A model generated the notes under the pieces. The model did not search any database and was not told the DNA's origin. It worked only from the letters and a program-made list of their open reading frames with translations. A stretch of DNA of 64,000 bases. Origin: Yponomeuta sedellus. Its lineage: Eukaryota > Arthropoda > Insecta > Lepidoptera > Yponomeutidae. A program made the position numbers and the translations under genes. Positions 46,540 to 59,000 of the stretch are shown here, piece by piece. Numbering within the stretch: the first letter of the stretch is position 1; every line of letters starts with the position of its first letter. The stretch is taken from NCBI GenBank assembly GCA_934045075.1, contig OW203724.1:4179908-4243907 (forward strand), in the 5' to 3' direction.

Positions 46540-47345
46540 GGTGAATGGATGGCATAAATAACTACACAAACAAAAGGGAGAGCGGAGCAGAGGTCAAGTG
46601 GCAAGGGCCGGTGCACCCTGGGCGCTGGTCAGTAACTTCTCTTCATGGGATCTTGCTGGCCAGCGGCGAAAAATCTGGCGGGAGGGGTCGCGTGGGCCCT
46701 GTTTCTCTCTGTGGAGCGGGACCCAGGCGACCAACCGATTAAAGGACCGAATTGGCGCCGCTGCGCGGAAGCGCGCGCGCCTCGTACGGACCAGAGTGGC
46801 CGTCGGGTCGCGGAGGGTCGGGGGACCCTCTGCCTCCATCACGGCGGGCCGGAGGGCGCCCTTGCGTGTTCCGAGGGTGCCTTCTAGCAAAGAGGGGGCC
46901 CGCGCGGTCGCTCTCCGCCTTCTCTGCTTTCAGAGAAGCGCTGGTGGGCGACGCGACGGGCCTCGCGTATGGGGCGTGTGTCCCATACGCGAGGCCCGTC
47001 GCGTCGCCCACTCGTTGGAGTGCATAGGGGCCAAGTTCTTGCGCACTTGGCCCCTATGCGCTCCAACGAGGAGATGCGGCGTTCCCTCGCCCCGTCGTAT
47101 GAGGCGCTGCGATGGGGCAGGGACGCCGCCGAAGGAGTGCCCGCAAGGGCGCCCGCAGACGGGGTCGCGGTGGTGTGCGTAAGCGTTCCCGTGGCCCCGT
47201 CTTTTGCGGTGCGGAGGAACACCCCAGGAGTTTTAGTCGGTATACCGCCCTTTTCAGGGCGGGGAGTCCGACATAACCACCGCGCTCCCCCGAGCCGGTG
47301 GTACCCGTAATGGGGTTTCTCCTGGGTAACAAAAAAAAGGATTTT
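46540..47345. repeat. GC-rich block with two adjacent hairpins
   Basis: About 800 bp of markedly GC-rich DNA in an AT-rich field. Hairpin 1 is 46945-46974 with 46982-47010 (GCGACGCGACGGGCCTCGCG). Hairpin 2 is 47011-47036 with 47045-47070 (GCATAGGGGCCAAGT). All frames are open through composition alone, so no CDS is called. It ends near an A-tract (GGTAACAAAAAAAAGG), compatible with a LINE 3' end or untranslated retroelement sequence. Confidence 0.6.
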
Positions 47346-47492
47346 AAGGCAGTTGTAACGCTGCAAGCCTCATCACACCATTTTGTTATAATTATCATCT
47401 ATAATTCTGTATATCTTTTTCAAAATTTAAAATTATGTCACCCTTTTTACCCGACTGCGGCGAAGCCCTAAAGGAGGGTAATGTGTTTAGTT
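47346..47492 (+). repeat. interspersed repeat end preceding the microsatellite
   Basis: TTTACCCGACTGCGGCGAAG and GGAGGGTAATGTGTTTAGTT. A cousin is at 52288-52350 (TTACCCGATTGCGGCGGAAC, GTGTAATGTGTTTGGCCCGT), also followed by a TATGT stretch. Confidence 0.6.
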
Positions 47493-47652
47493 CGTATGTA
47501 TGTATGTATGTATGTATGTATGTATGTATGTATGTATGTATGTATGTATGTATGTATGTATGTATGTATGTATGTATGTATGTATGTATGTATGTATGTA
47601 TGTATGTATGTATGTATGTATGTATGTATGTATGTATGTATGTATGTATGTC
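47493..47652. repeat. (TATG)n microsatellite, about 160 bp
   Basis: Uninterrupted tetranucleotide repeat. It generates artificial Met-Tyr-Val-Cys open frames on both strands. Confidence 0.98.
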
Positions 47653-47819
47653 CGATTCTATGTTCCCTCATAACTCCTTAACCAATGGTCAGATTTTATT
47701 AAATGAGGTGTCATTCGATTCGTCATCCTTGCGCGGGTGTCATAGGCTATATCAAATCATAATTATGCGATCAGAACCGTGACAAAAAATAAAATTCCTT
47801 AATAAGCTTCGTTAAAGTA

Positions 47820-48830
47820 CAGCTAGGAGCCACTAGATGGCGCTGTTATATTTAGTTTATTGAATTCGAATCCTAATTTTGTTTACCTACGCGTAACACG
47901 TGTGAAATGTTTAAAACAGAATTTTGCGAATTTCGTAGTTTACATAAAATCAGCATTAATAGAGAACAATCGGAACAAAAAAAAACATTGACTTCTGAGC
48001 AATTAAAGTTTTAGCCACTAGATGGCGCTGCTATATTTGGTTTGTTCTAATACATGTGCATACATAATTTCGGCTTTGGTCTACATGTAAGCAAACCATT
48101 TATAGAATCGGTACAAATACGGAAATAAATAATGCTTATAAAGTGGTTTGTTAGTTCTAGATCAATTATTTATTAGAAAAATATAATTTCGTTTAACTTC
48201 GCCTAACACTTATGGAGTATTTAAAACAGAATTTTGCGGATGTCGTAGGTTACTTAAAATCAGCATTAATAGACAAGACACGTAACAAATAACATTCACT
48301 TCTAAGCAATTAAAGTACAACTATTAGCCACTAGAAGGCGCTGCTATATTTGATTTATTCTGTTACAATGTGTATACATAATTTCAGCTTTGGTGTTCAT
48401 GTAAACAAACAGTTTATGGAATCGGTACAAATACGGAAAGAAATAATGCCTATAAAGTGGTTTGTTCCTTCTAGGTCATTGATTTATTTAAGAAATATAA
48501 TTTTGTTTAAACGCTTAACACGTGTGTAGTATGTAAAACAGACTTTTGCGGATATCGTAAGTTACATAAAATGAGCATTAATAGAGAACAAACAAAACAA
48601 AAACCAAAACAAAAACTAACATTCACTTTTAAGCAATTAAAGTACCACTTTTAGGCCACTGGATGGCGCTGCCATATATTTATTCTGGTACATGCATGTA
48701 CATAATTTCAGCTTTGTTCTACATGTAAACAAACCGTTTACAGAAAAGGTATAAGTGCTGAAAGAAATAATGCCTATAAAGTGTTGTTTCTTCTAGGCCA
48801 TCCGTTTATCTCATTAATTTAAGAAATATC
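47820..48830 (+). repeat. about 312-bp tandem repeat, about 3.2 copies
   Basis: Landmarks recur at about 312-bp spacing: TTTAAAACAGAATTTTGCG (47908, 48220; variant at about 48531), AATCAGCATTAATAGA, and AGCCACTAGATGGCGCTG (47829, 48013; variants at 48326 and 48655). The first unit is shortened between GCTG and AACAGA. Family unknown. Confidence 0.8.
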
Positions 48831-49205
48831 AACCTCATAGGGGGTTATAATAATTGATTTCTTTCCTTTGATACTTATTAATTTCTTTCTGATACATAGA
48901 CCAAAACTAACTAAACAAAATATATAAAGTGTAGCATGTAACTCCTTTTACCCTGTGTGGTCAGAGCCAGCTTGGGTTCAAAATTGAAACCAAAAATTAT
49001 AAAAAAAAATTGTACGCTCTCAGGTAACCCAAGACGGATCATGTCTTTTGTCGAACAAAGGAAAATAAAGCTTTAAACTAAAATTTATTTAGGAAAGAAA
49101 ATAATATTACGATTTAAAGCATGTATGCAGAACAGATGGACCTTTATATTTTATGTTTTTACTGATTCACTAAAAGGTCAAAAATAAAAAAAAATGATTA
49201 AAAAA
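48831..49205. other. intergenic, nothing recognised
   Basis: AT-rich spacer between the tandem repeat and the foldback element. Confidence 0.35.
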
Positions 49206-49705
49206 AAGATCCCGACTGCAGTGATAAATCAACTGAAAGGGAAAAAACAAGATAATTTTATTTTAAAATTCTAACCTCGAATCAGAAGAGATGAGTTGCT
49301 TTACAAATGATATAACTTTACAAGCATTATTTGCTCAAACTGTTGCATTTATAACTTCATATAAAATGATGCAGTCGGGACCCATTAGAGGACTTTAAAC
49401 AAACAGTAATGGGTTCCGACTGCAACATTTTATATAAAGTTATAAATGCAACAGTTTGAGCAAATTATATAAAAGCATTTATAACTTTATATAAAATGAT
49501 GCAGTCGGGACCCATTACTGTTTGTTTAAAGTCCTCTAATGGGTCCCGACTGCATCATTTACATAATGCTTATAAAGTTATATCATTTGGCCCTAAAGTA
49601 AAGCAACTCATCTCTTCTGATTCGAGGTTAGCATTTTAAAATAAAATTATCTTGTTTTTTCCCTTTCAGTTGATTTATCACTGCAGACGGGTTCTTTTAT
49701 TTTTT
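49206..49705. mobile_element. foldback element with nested palindromes
   Basis: Outer arms from GATCCCGACTGCAGTGATAA to the complement ending GCAGACGGGTTC. They share ACCTCGAATCAGAAGAGATG and its reverse complement. Inside, TGATGCAGTCGGGACCCATT and its complements alternate orientation four times (49370-49560). About 500 bp, no coding. Confidence 0.8.
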
Positions 49706-49734
49706 TTAATATATTTTTTTTTTGAAATTTTTTT

Positions 49735-49960
49735 CATTCTTTAGCATTACCATTGAATTTTAAGTAAGGCCATTACTACTTTACCTTTCAACTAGACCCA
49801 CTACATAAATGTTCTTTTACCTGCTTATCCTGTTTTTTTAACAAGTTTTCTGTTTATATTACAAATAAAACACATTATAATTAAAACAAACAGTTGAAGT
49901 CGTTCCAGTTTATTATTTACAAAACATTTTACAACATCACATTGACGCCCAACGTGGGGC
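49735..49960 (+). mobile_element. LTR 3' end plus PBS remnant, fused to family B
   Basis: Homologous to 17640-17825: TTTACCTGCTTATCCTGTTT, CAGTTGAAGTCGTTCCAG, then TTGACGCCCAACGTGGGGC. The PBS is followed directly by family B sequence (GGGCCTTACTGTCAGAAG). Confidence 0.55.
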
Positions 49961-50190
49961 GGGCCTTACTGTCAGAAGTTATCAAGCCACTCATAAGGCC
50001 CCTAATATGGCTTAACGACTGCCATTACATGACAGCCTTAACGTGCCTTGTGAAGCACAGAAGCGCTCGGAAAAGTGCCTCTAGAAAACGGAAAAGTGTC
50101 ACGGTATGGTCACCCATCCTGCGCCTAACCGCGCCTGCTGTTGCTTAACTAAAGTGATTTATTCCAATCACTCGGTTCGACTAGGCCATA
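49961..50190 (-). repeat. family B repeat, partial
   Basis: From GGGCCTTACTGTCAGAAGTT to GGTTCGACTAGGCC. The junction with the LTR remnant is seamless. Confidence 0.7.
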
Positions 50191-50824
50191 AAATTATATA
50201 TTTTAACTTAAATTCCGGGTTTTTAGGTGGAACGGTGTTTTAGATCTGGGTGTTCTTGAGCTGGTCATCATCAGACTGTAGAAATTGACAGTGAATTGAT
50301 TTCATTCAAGTATTTACGCGAGTTAAAACTGTATAACTATTTCTATCTTGAATATGAGCTTGTTAAAACCTCTCAAAAACGACATTCGTGCTGATTATCT
50401 TCAAATCACCAATCCCAATCCCAGACACCAGAGAGTGAGTTACTGAATGAAGTATATGTTGAACAAAGTGTTGCGAATATCAAAACTTAACATTTGAGGT
50501 TTAATATTTGAAGTTCTCAATTTCCATCTCTGAAAAACTTTACCAGACAAATTACCCTGGGAGTAATTTTTCGCTATATTTTATTAAACATACTTAGTTA
50601 TGCATATTTACTAAAATATGGATCCCATTAGTATCCGTAGAGGAGTTCCATTTTCCATCTCTGAAAGTCTTCACCAGATCTTTACCAAATTAAAATGGGA
50701 CCAAAGGGACGTTCTATATATTCGACCGAAAAAAAATTTATTGAAAACAAATTTTGAAAATTTGAAAAAATATTGAAAAAAAATTTCCGATATAACAACA
50801 CCCGTAAGTAAATCCGGACTAAAA
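50191..50824. other. intergenic, internal near-repeat
   Basis: TTTCCATCTCTGAAAAACTT (50520) and TTTCCATCTCTGAAAGTCTT (50651) are two copies about 130 bp apart of a short diverged repeat. No gene. Confidence 0.4.
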
Positions 50825-51290
50825 GTCTACGATTATTGAAACCGTTAGTAATTTGACGAAGTCATGTAAGAACATAGTAAAAACAAAGAATACACGCGTC
50901 GAATTGAGAATCTCCTTTTTTTTAAAGTCATAACTGACTTAAAAAAAAGGAGAAACTCAATTCGACTCGTATATTCTTTGTTTTTACTACTATTAGACCG
51001 AAAAAAGAATTATTGAAACCGTTAGTAATTTGACGAAGTCATGTAAGAACATAGTAAAAACAAAGAATACACGCGTCGAATTGAGAATCTCCTTTTTTTT
51101 AAAGTCTGACTTAAAAAAAAAGGAGATTCTCAATTCGACTCGTATATTCTTTGTTTTTACTACTATTCGACCGAAAAAAGAATTATTGAAACCGTTAGTA
51201 ATTTGACGAAGTCATGTAAGAACATAGTAAAAACAAAGAATACACGCGTCGAATTGAGAATCTCCTTTTTTTTAAGTCAGTTAATTAAAC
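50825..51290. repeat. about 175-bp tandem repeat with internal dyads, 2.6 copies
   Basis: ATTGAAACCGTTAGTAATTT recurs at about 50834, 51011 and 51184. Each unit holds GAATTGAGAATCTCCTTTTT opposite its complement AAAAAGGAGATTCTCAATTC, so every unit folds into a hairpin of about 45-bp arms. Confidence 0.85.
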
Positions 51291-52280
51291 CTACATTTAA
51301 TCAAAAACATAGACTTCGTTTTTAGCGTATAGGAAATGTGCTCATCATAACTGAGTCATGACGTCTCCGTATTTTCAAAACGGCTTTTTTTTTCAGAACG
51401 TGACGGTTAATACTAATATTTATCAAATTCGGTCTTAAAGTAACTCAAGAATAATCTGACAATCCGATTAGCTTTTAGTCAAAGACATCGTCATCCCGTG
51501 TTCGGATCAGTCGGATAACACTAGTCGTACAGGTATTCGTAGGACGTCAATCTAGCACTCTCATCAGTTTCGTTACGGACGACTTTGCAACAAAACTGTA
51601 TTGCTTGACCTGCTGCCGACTGTACCTAGTGCTCAACGATCAATATAAACGAAAAGTTATAAAAAAGGAATATACGCGTTCTACTTTTTCGAAGTCGGTT
51701 AATAAATAGTAAATAAATAAAATACTGGGTACTTAAATATAACGAGCAAACTCACAATACACTTGACGATAACTTTATTTATTTTGGTAGGCAGATGTAC
51801 TCGTATGTAGCTGTATGTGATTGATTATTGAAGTAAGGTCCGAAGCATTTTAGTTTATACTCCGCATCCTCCGGCAATGAAACTCGAAATTTATACGACT
51901 ATGAGTTTTCAATGCTTTACTTATAAAAAAAACTAGCTGAATCCTAGCTAGCAATCGTATTAAAGGCCTATCCAGATAAAGATAACTTTACGTGCACGAC
52001 AATTTTCACCGCGGGTTAAAGTTGAATATCGGACAAAATAGTGCGCAGGTGTGGAGGCCAACTGTAGCTATAGACGTCATCAGACTAAGGGCTACGTCAA
52101 TAGTCCAGTAAAATACTTTTCCCTTTGTGCGTATTCTTTTGGGGTTCCGTGTTTCAAAAATGACAATATTTGAAAGTTGGTAGTTGGCTAGAAAAGTTGC
52201 ATGTTATACAATAAACGGGCTTAAACGCGATTACTTATTTATCAGGTAAACTTCTATTTTTAGATAAAAAGTAAACTTAG
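51291..52280. other. intergenic, nothing recognised
   Basis: AT-rich, no coding signature. Ends in a short repeat homologous to 47440-47492 at 52284-52350. Confidence 0.4.
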
Positions 52281-52438
52281 TTTTGTTTTAGTTACCCGAT
52301 TGCGGCGGAACCCACAGGGAGTGTAATGTGTTTGGCCCGTATAAATCTATGTAAGTATGTCTAATAAAAATAATTGTTAATATTACTAACAATAACCAAT
52401 AACATATTTTGACGAAAAGAAGAAAAAGATCTCAGTTT

Positions 52439-52620
52439 TTTCTAAGGTTAACACGAGCTGTAGACATAATTAAAACTTTTTAATTATGTCTACGGCACTT
52501 TTTCAGGTGCCGTGGTCCCGGATGACATCCGGGACCACGGCACCTGAAAAAGTGCCGAAACGTTGGAAAATTGTAAAAATGTAATAAACGAGCATAAATC
52601 CGTATAAAAACAGTTTTAAT
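52439..52620 (+). mobile_element. Penelope-like terminal repeat copy (family D), internally inverted
   Basis: Target duplication AAGATCTCAGTT on both sides. An inverted pair GGCACTTTTTCAGGTGCCGT / its complement meets at CCGGATGACATCCGG. It then runs AGTGCCGAAACGTTGG and the standard 3' end GAGCATAAATCCGTATAAAA. Confidence 0.6.
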
Positions 52621-53001
52621 TAAGATCTCAGTTGTATTATCGTATCATATATGAGTGTCGTAATGTAGCATATCGGATGCTTATAATGGGGAAGCACTAG
52701 ATTGTTTTATTTTAATGGCAAATAACATAAAGGCTACAGATATGAGAGTTTCATACGGATGGGTAACGAAAGCCCAAAGTGACTGTCTTGGGCCTTCTCA
52801 GGTTCCCAAATTCTTTGAGGCTAAAGTACCTACGCTACAAGACACCAAGGACGCAAATCGTAATCGCACTTGGTCTGCTTGAACGGTAAATAATTTGCAT
52901 TACCTAATCTACATTTTCAAAGGTCGAAGCGTACCTACTCATTCAGTTCCGAGACGTTATCCATGTGGAAGAGTCGGTGAAGGATTAATCAGTGTATTGG
53001 C

Positions 53002-56000
53002 ATGTGCAGTTTGACACGTGGTGCGCACGGCGCCGCGACGAGCGTCAGCTACCTGCACAAGCCAGGAGCTGCGCCGTTGGAGTACGAGACGGTGGGCGCG
53101 GCGCTGGGAGCGGCAGCGGCGCGCTACCATACGCGGCTAGCGCTGCGCTCGCTGCACGAGCAGCGCGAGCTCACCTACGCGCAGCTGCTGGCGCGCGCCG
53201 ACGCGCTCGGCTGCGCCCTGCGCGCGCGCGGCCTGCAGCGCGGGGACCGCCTGGGGCTGTGGGCACACAACTGCCTCGCCTGGCCGCTGACAATGCTGGC
53301 AGCGCTGCGCGTCGGTCTCGTGCCGGTCGGTGAAGCACGCTTGTGCTGCGTCTTGCTGCTTCACGTCTAGTTTCAGTGTTGTGCAGTGCTTGTAGTACTT
53401 CAACATGAAAATTTTAAGCTGCATGTGATCGTATGTCTTGGGTCCCAAACTGTGCCATTATGGATAACTAGCTGGTGCCCACGATTTCGTTCGCGAAAAT
53501 AATTTGATATGTCTAGGATAAAAAGTAGCCTATGTGCAGCTATTCCAGACTATAATCTATCTCTGTGCTGAATTTCATCCTAATTCATTCAGCCATTCTG
53601 GCGTGATTGAGTAACAAACACCCATCCATACATACTTACAAACTTTCACATTTATAATATTTCACATTTATTTTATAATAAAGTAAGATAAAAATAAATC
53701 CTTAACCTGTTATGTTGGAATAATAGTTGTTATCCCATATCCCAAGGTTGTGGGACAACTTGGTTTTCTTGCTCCCACGACAAGCTAATTATCGCAAGGT
53801 GGCGCACCAGGACGAGACTATAGCAAACCGTTCCTTTCATCCATCCAGATGCAGCAGTTTAAATAGTCTTGTAGTTAAAGCCAGAATCTCGTAGTAATCG
53901 TTACCTGTTTGAGAGCCGGAGACATTCCCGTACGCAGGTTGCGATCAACCCCACTTACGAGCCGCCGGAGCTGCAATTCTGCCTGAACAAGACGGAGGCA
54001 CGGGCGCTGCTCATTCCCGAAGCACTGCCTACTCGGGACTACTATGAGCTGCTGTGCACGCTGGCGCCCGAGCTGCCTGCGATGCCGCCCGGCCAGCTGC
54101 AAGCTGCCGCGCTACCACACCTGCGGCTTGTGCTCAGCGGCGCAGCCCATCCACCGCCGCTGTCAGTACTCATATCCATGCTCACTTCCAGCGTTTGCTA
54201 TGTGACACACGAGCTTTTTAGTCCGATGAGCTCCGAGAAGCCAGGAACAATGGATGCGTATACCACAGGAGAGTACAAATCGGCGTAAACGCTACACAGT
54301 AGCGGAAGTTAAGGGGTGATGCCCATACTGATATCTATCAGCTTGTCATGTCGCGACGCAACATTGCCTGCAGCAAAGTCAATGCACATACCTACACGAT
54401 TCTTGAGGTCTGATGCGTTTGCCCACTAGCATTCACAGGTTTACCCGTCACCGACGTATCTTAAGTTATTATCTAGGGGGGCCTGGCGATGGTCTGTCAC
54501 GTCGAATCTCAATGCCTGTATCGTAACCCAACATCCTGAGGTGGGTAGACATTTCTGGGGGCACGAGGCAGCCGGCTCCCCTTAAGTCTGCAGCACTAAG
54601 GAGATACTTAAAAACCTTTGTTTAGTAACGGTAGGGATCGAACCTTCTACAGAAGACATAGATGCTGGGCGACTCTAATGAGTCGCCCAGCATGTTAATA
54701 CATTAATTCCTTCTTTCGCTTTCAAGGTTATTCAGCCCCTTTATGCTTTGGTAACTGGCGTGCTTACAGCGGTACGTTGAGCGTGGATGCATTGGCGGAG
54801 GGCTCGGGGAGCGAGGCGGTGCGCTACGGTGCTGAAGTGAGCCCGGAAGACGGCAGCATCATACATTTTACTTCTGGAACCACCGGTAAATATTTCGTAA
54901 CTTAGAGATAAATTTGACAGCAGATCAACCTTCGTACCCACACTCAGTAGTGCTATAACTAATGGCACTTTTTCGCGCTAATCCCATTCGCTGAATAATT
55001 AACTAAAAATATGTAGGTAAAAATATGTAAATTGTAGGTATACCAACATATGGTTTCGATCGTTTCGTCGATACATAGTTTAAAAAAAAAATGTACCATT
55101 TATTTTCGAATAGTCTAAAAACATTGCCCTCCCACTAACCTACCTGAGTATCGTTCTTATACTGCAAAGGACAGGTTATCTGTCAGAAAAATAACTAAGC
55201 GCTGAGGCATGTGAAACAGCTGTCTTCCTTCACGGTTCTCATAATTAACTTATCTAATTTGGGAATGCTCACACTCATCCGATCTAAGCATTTCGATGGG
55301 CTCAGCATTGTCTTTCACATTATTGTCGTGACGTTTCCCGGTAGGTGAGCCGAAGGCGGCGCTGGACACGCACTTCGGGGTGGCGAACAACGCGCTGTGG
55401 GTGGGGCGGAGGATGCTGCTGGAGCAGCACGCGGCGCGCGTGTGCGTGCAGGCGCCGCTGTTCCACGCGCTGGGCACAGTGGTGGCGCTGCTGGCGGCGC
55501 TGCGGCACGGCGCCACGGCGCTGCTGCCCGCGCCGCACTACAGCGCGACCGCCTCCGCCGACGCGCTCTTCAGTGAGAGGTCGGCCACCTAAACTTGCCT
55601 ACTCTGCTCTATGGTGCCTGTTTTAGGCCGCACCTACCGTTTTGCTGATGCCATCAATTTAAAATTATGCTCGCATGGAACTCGCGTGGAAAATTCGTGG
55701 TCGACAACTGTATGTTTTCCGAGAATTGCTACGCACGGCATACCTAGGCTTGCCTAGTCTCTAATATTGAATTGACATAAAAAAAATGCTAAGGCCCGTA
55801 ATTTATTTATAAGTGCTTACGAACAAATCTGTAATGTACTTAGTTTGTTTCATTACTGACAATGTATTTTCAGCTTTATTTACATTGAAACGTAGGTAAA
55901 TTAGTTATGAATAATAATTGTTATTTGAACTTGAACCAAGCCGACCTTCGCCACGTCATCGTTATTCGTCCTTACATATACACAGGACTGTGTGCGTCAG

Positions 56001-59000
56001 AATCGCCGGTCAACAATCGTATTTAACTTTGAAATAATGTCCAAAAATTGCTTATATTTTGTTACCACGATGAGAGATTTGCTTACTACATATTTTACAA
56101 ATATTGAACAATTTATGGTTGACCGTCCATTCTGATGTCAGGATGGCTGGTCAATGTCGTTATCATAGAAAGAGGAATTTCAGATTGTTTTGTAAATCAT
56201 AAATTACTCATCAATAGCTTACTTTAACTGTTAACACCCCTTAGGAGCTTTAGCCTAAAACATAATTTAGGAACCAATAGAAAACTTTGTTGCTTGACAA
56301 ACAAAAATCCGCTCCCTAAGACCTTTTTAATTTTTTTGACATTTATTTCATAATTATACTATTTTTATTTTTAATGCACTAACCTGTGCTAAGGATAATT
56401 TAAAATCATATTTAGAGGCTACGTACGTAATACAGAGAATAGTGTAAAGAGGTTCGAAATTTCACTGATACCGGTGAGTCGCCCATTAGCTCAGTTGGTT
56501 AGAGCGCTGGCACGGATAGCCAGAGGTCGCGGGTTCGAATGCCGGCATGGGTGGAATTTTTAGCCTCTAAATAGGTTTTTAATTTATTTCACACCCATTA
56601 ATTTATTTGCAACACAATCAGACATTACAAATTCATTTATTTATTTATTAATATGCAATTTCCTGTGATTTATTTCTTTTCCAATCGAATTCACTTCGCC
56701 TGTTTCGAAGTTTGCCAAATGATGATAATGTGCATTATTATTTTTAATATTTCCATTATATTTTTATTTATCTTTTTATTTACATATATCAACTGGCATA
56801 ATACCAGCGCTGGAGTAGCTCGCTTCTTCAGCACATGCTGAGTCAGTGCCATTTTACATTTGTCGCACCCACTGCAATAAATATGCTTTATGCCACACCT
56901 GGCAATAAAGTGGGTTTTTCCGCACGCTGCGCGTACGGAAAAAGCCGCTTTCTGGCCAAGTGTACACATAAAAAGATGTACACAACACGGGAGGTAATAA
57001 AGAAAGCTCTCGATCCCATATTTACGTCCCTCGCTTGCAGCTCGGGCCGCAAACTTCTGCGATCTCGGCCTTTCTTTGTATTACCACCCTAGTTGTGTAC
57101 TGTACTATTACGTATTTTGATGTAGGTACATATCGTACCTGCATTGCATTGCATGAAACATTGTTGTAATGTTAGATTCATTGTGTTTTGCATTGTGTTT
57201 TACTATCTGCTGTACGCCTGTACCTGCTTATGGTGTTTTGTTTTTGTACATTTACGAGTGTGTGTGCAAATGTAAATAAATGTTTTATTTATCTATTTAT
57301 CAGTTTATAAACTTAGATCGTGTAAATATCAAGGAAATATAGATACCGTGTAAGTTTACCGAAAGCCTCCTAGCGCCTATTAAAAGTACTAGTTTAAGAA
57401 CAAGTAATTATTATCATGTAACTTTGTGTACACATATCGAAAGGCTCTGCTGCTCGTTGCTTTTGTGTTTTGTTTAATAAGCAAACAGTCTACTTTTTAT
57501 GTTTAAAATTAAAGTTGTCTTGAAGTTGCATATTTTTTTTATCTTAGCTTTTTCTTTGCTAAAAAACGGTTGGAACGCAGTAGGTAAACTTTCAGAGGTA
57601 GTAGATAGGGATAAATAACAATCCAAAGGTAAGAAAATTATGCAACTTCAAGACAACTTTAATTTTAAAGATAAAAAGAACATACTGTTTTCATATAAAG
57701 CGAAAAACAAAAACAATGAGCAGCGGTGTCTAAACACAAGTTACAACAATAATAATTACTTGCTCTTATACTTTTAACAGGGGGCTTTCAGTAAACTTAT
57801 ACGGTATCTTTATTTACGTTAAGTAAGCAATTGATAAGTAATTTATGATGCACAAGAACGTCAGAAATTCCATATGGTTTCAGTGCTAAGGACAATGACC
57901 AGCCATCCTGAAATCAGAATGAACGGTCAACCTTAAATTATTAAATATTTTTAAAATATGTTGCAAGCAAATCTCTCATCGTGGTAAGTAGGTAAGTAAT
58001 AAAAGCAATTGGTAAGCAATTTTTAGACCTATTTCGAAGTTAAATACGGTGTTAACGCTGATTCTGACGCACACAAACGACCACTTGATCTTTCATTAAT
58101 TACGTTAAAGCTCAACAGGGTACCTAATGGGGGTTCGGAAAAACTCTCACGATACCTATTACGAAAACATGCGAACAGCATGGAGGAAGAATGGAGTGAG
58201 ATAAATATAACGTGTATTATTTATACACGTTATTATTATCATATTATTGAAAATCTATTTATTAAATGGATTTTCACACGGTTACACCTTTAGTTTATTT
58301 TTATGTCTGCCAGAACAAGTGTCTGTTTGGACATTAAATCTGTTACACACCTGTATTTGTACACCGCACTTGCATTAAATCTATCGTCGAGTTAGCGCCT
58401 ATAACACAAGTCATTTAGTAGTACTTAGGATAGGGCTAACGAGATCTGTGTAAGATGTCCATGAATATTTTTTTAAAGACGTTAATCAAAAACAATATTT
58501 ATTTTTTTGTGTATGGTGTTGAAATAATAATATTGTGGCGAGCACATGTCAACTCTGCGCGCGCACTACAAAACTCCAACATTCCTGCATCGCGCAATCA
58601 AAGTGTTTCAATGACATAGCATAAATATAACAAAAGACTTACAATACTTGGACCGGCCGTCCCCAGGCATACGATCTGCCTGGCGGGAAATTTCCCTTTA
58701 TAGGGGAGGAGCACGATCACCCGCTCTTCCCTATAGTGGTGACCCCTGACAGAACATTGTCAACCTTCCTTCGCTCTCGCAGCACCCCACATACAGTCTC
58801 AAAGCAAGGCCAGCATTCTTCCTTCTCACTTCATCATTTCCACTACAGTCAACGCACCGACTACTGGGACTGATGGTGATCTTCATCCAATCCCTTCGGC
58901 ACGGCAGCCACACAGCAACAGCACACGTTGCCAGTGGTACAACAGCCTTCACCGGTTCCTACCACATGCACGGGCTCCATGGTACTGTCACCGGTGAAGT

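Noticed and set aside
46594..47398. Eight overlapping open frames of 80-194 codons in the GC-rich block
   Set aside because: All frames on both strands are open because stops are rare in GC-rich DNA; none shows a family motif.
47435..47782. Long Met-Tyr-Val-Cys open frames on both strands
   Set aside because: They are direct translation of the (TATG)n microsatellite; no coding signal beyond it.
52500..52580. Intact hammerhead ribozyme
   Set aside because: GAAAC and a hairpin are present but no clear CUGAUGA core precedes them; at best a decayed one.
53137..55538. Minus-strand open frames over ACSF2 exons
   Set aside because: Antisense shadows of GC-rich exons; Gln/Arg/His-rich with no motif.
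55979..56200. Extra ACSF2 exon between exons 4 and 5
   Set aside because: Exons 4 and 5 join in phase (...[12 protein letters not shown]) with expected family spacing, so none is missing.
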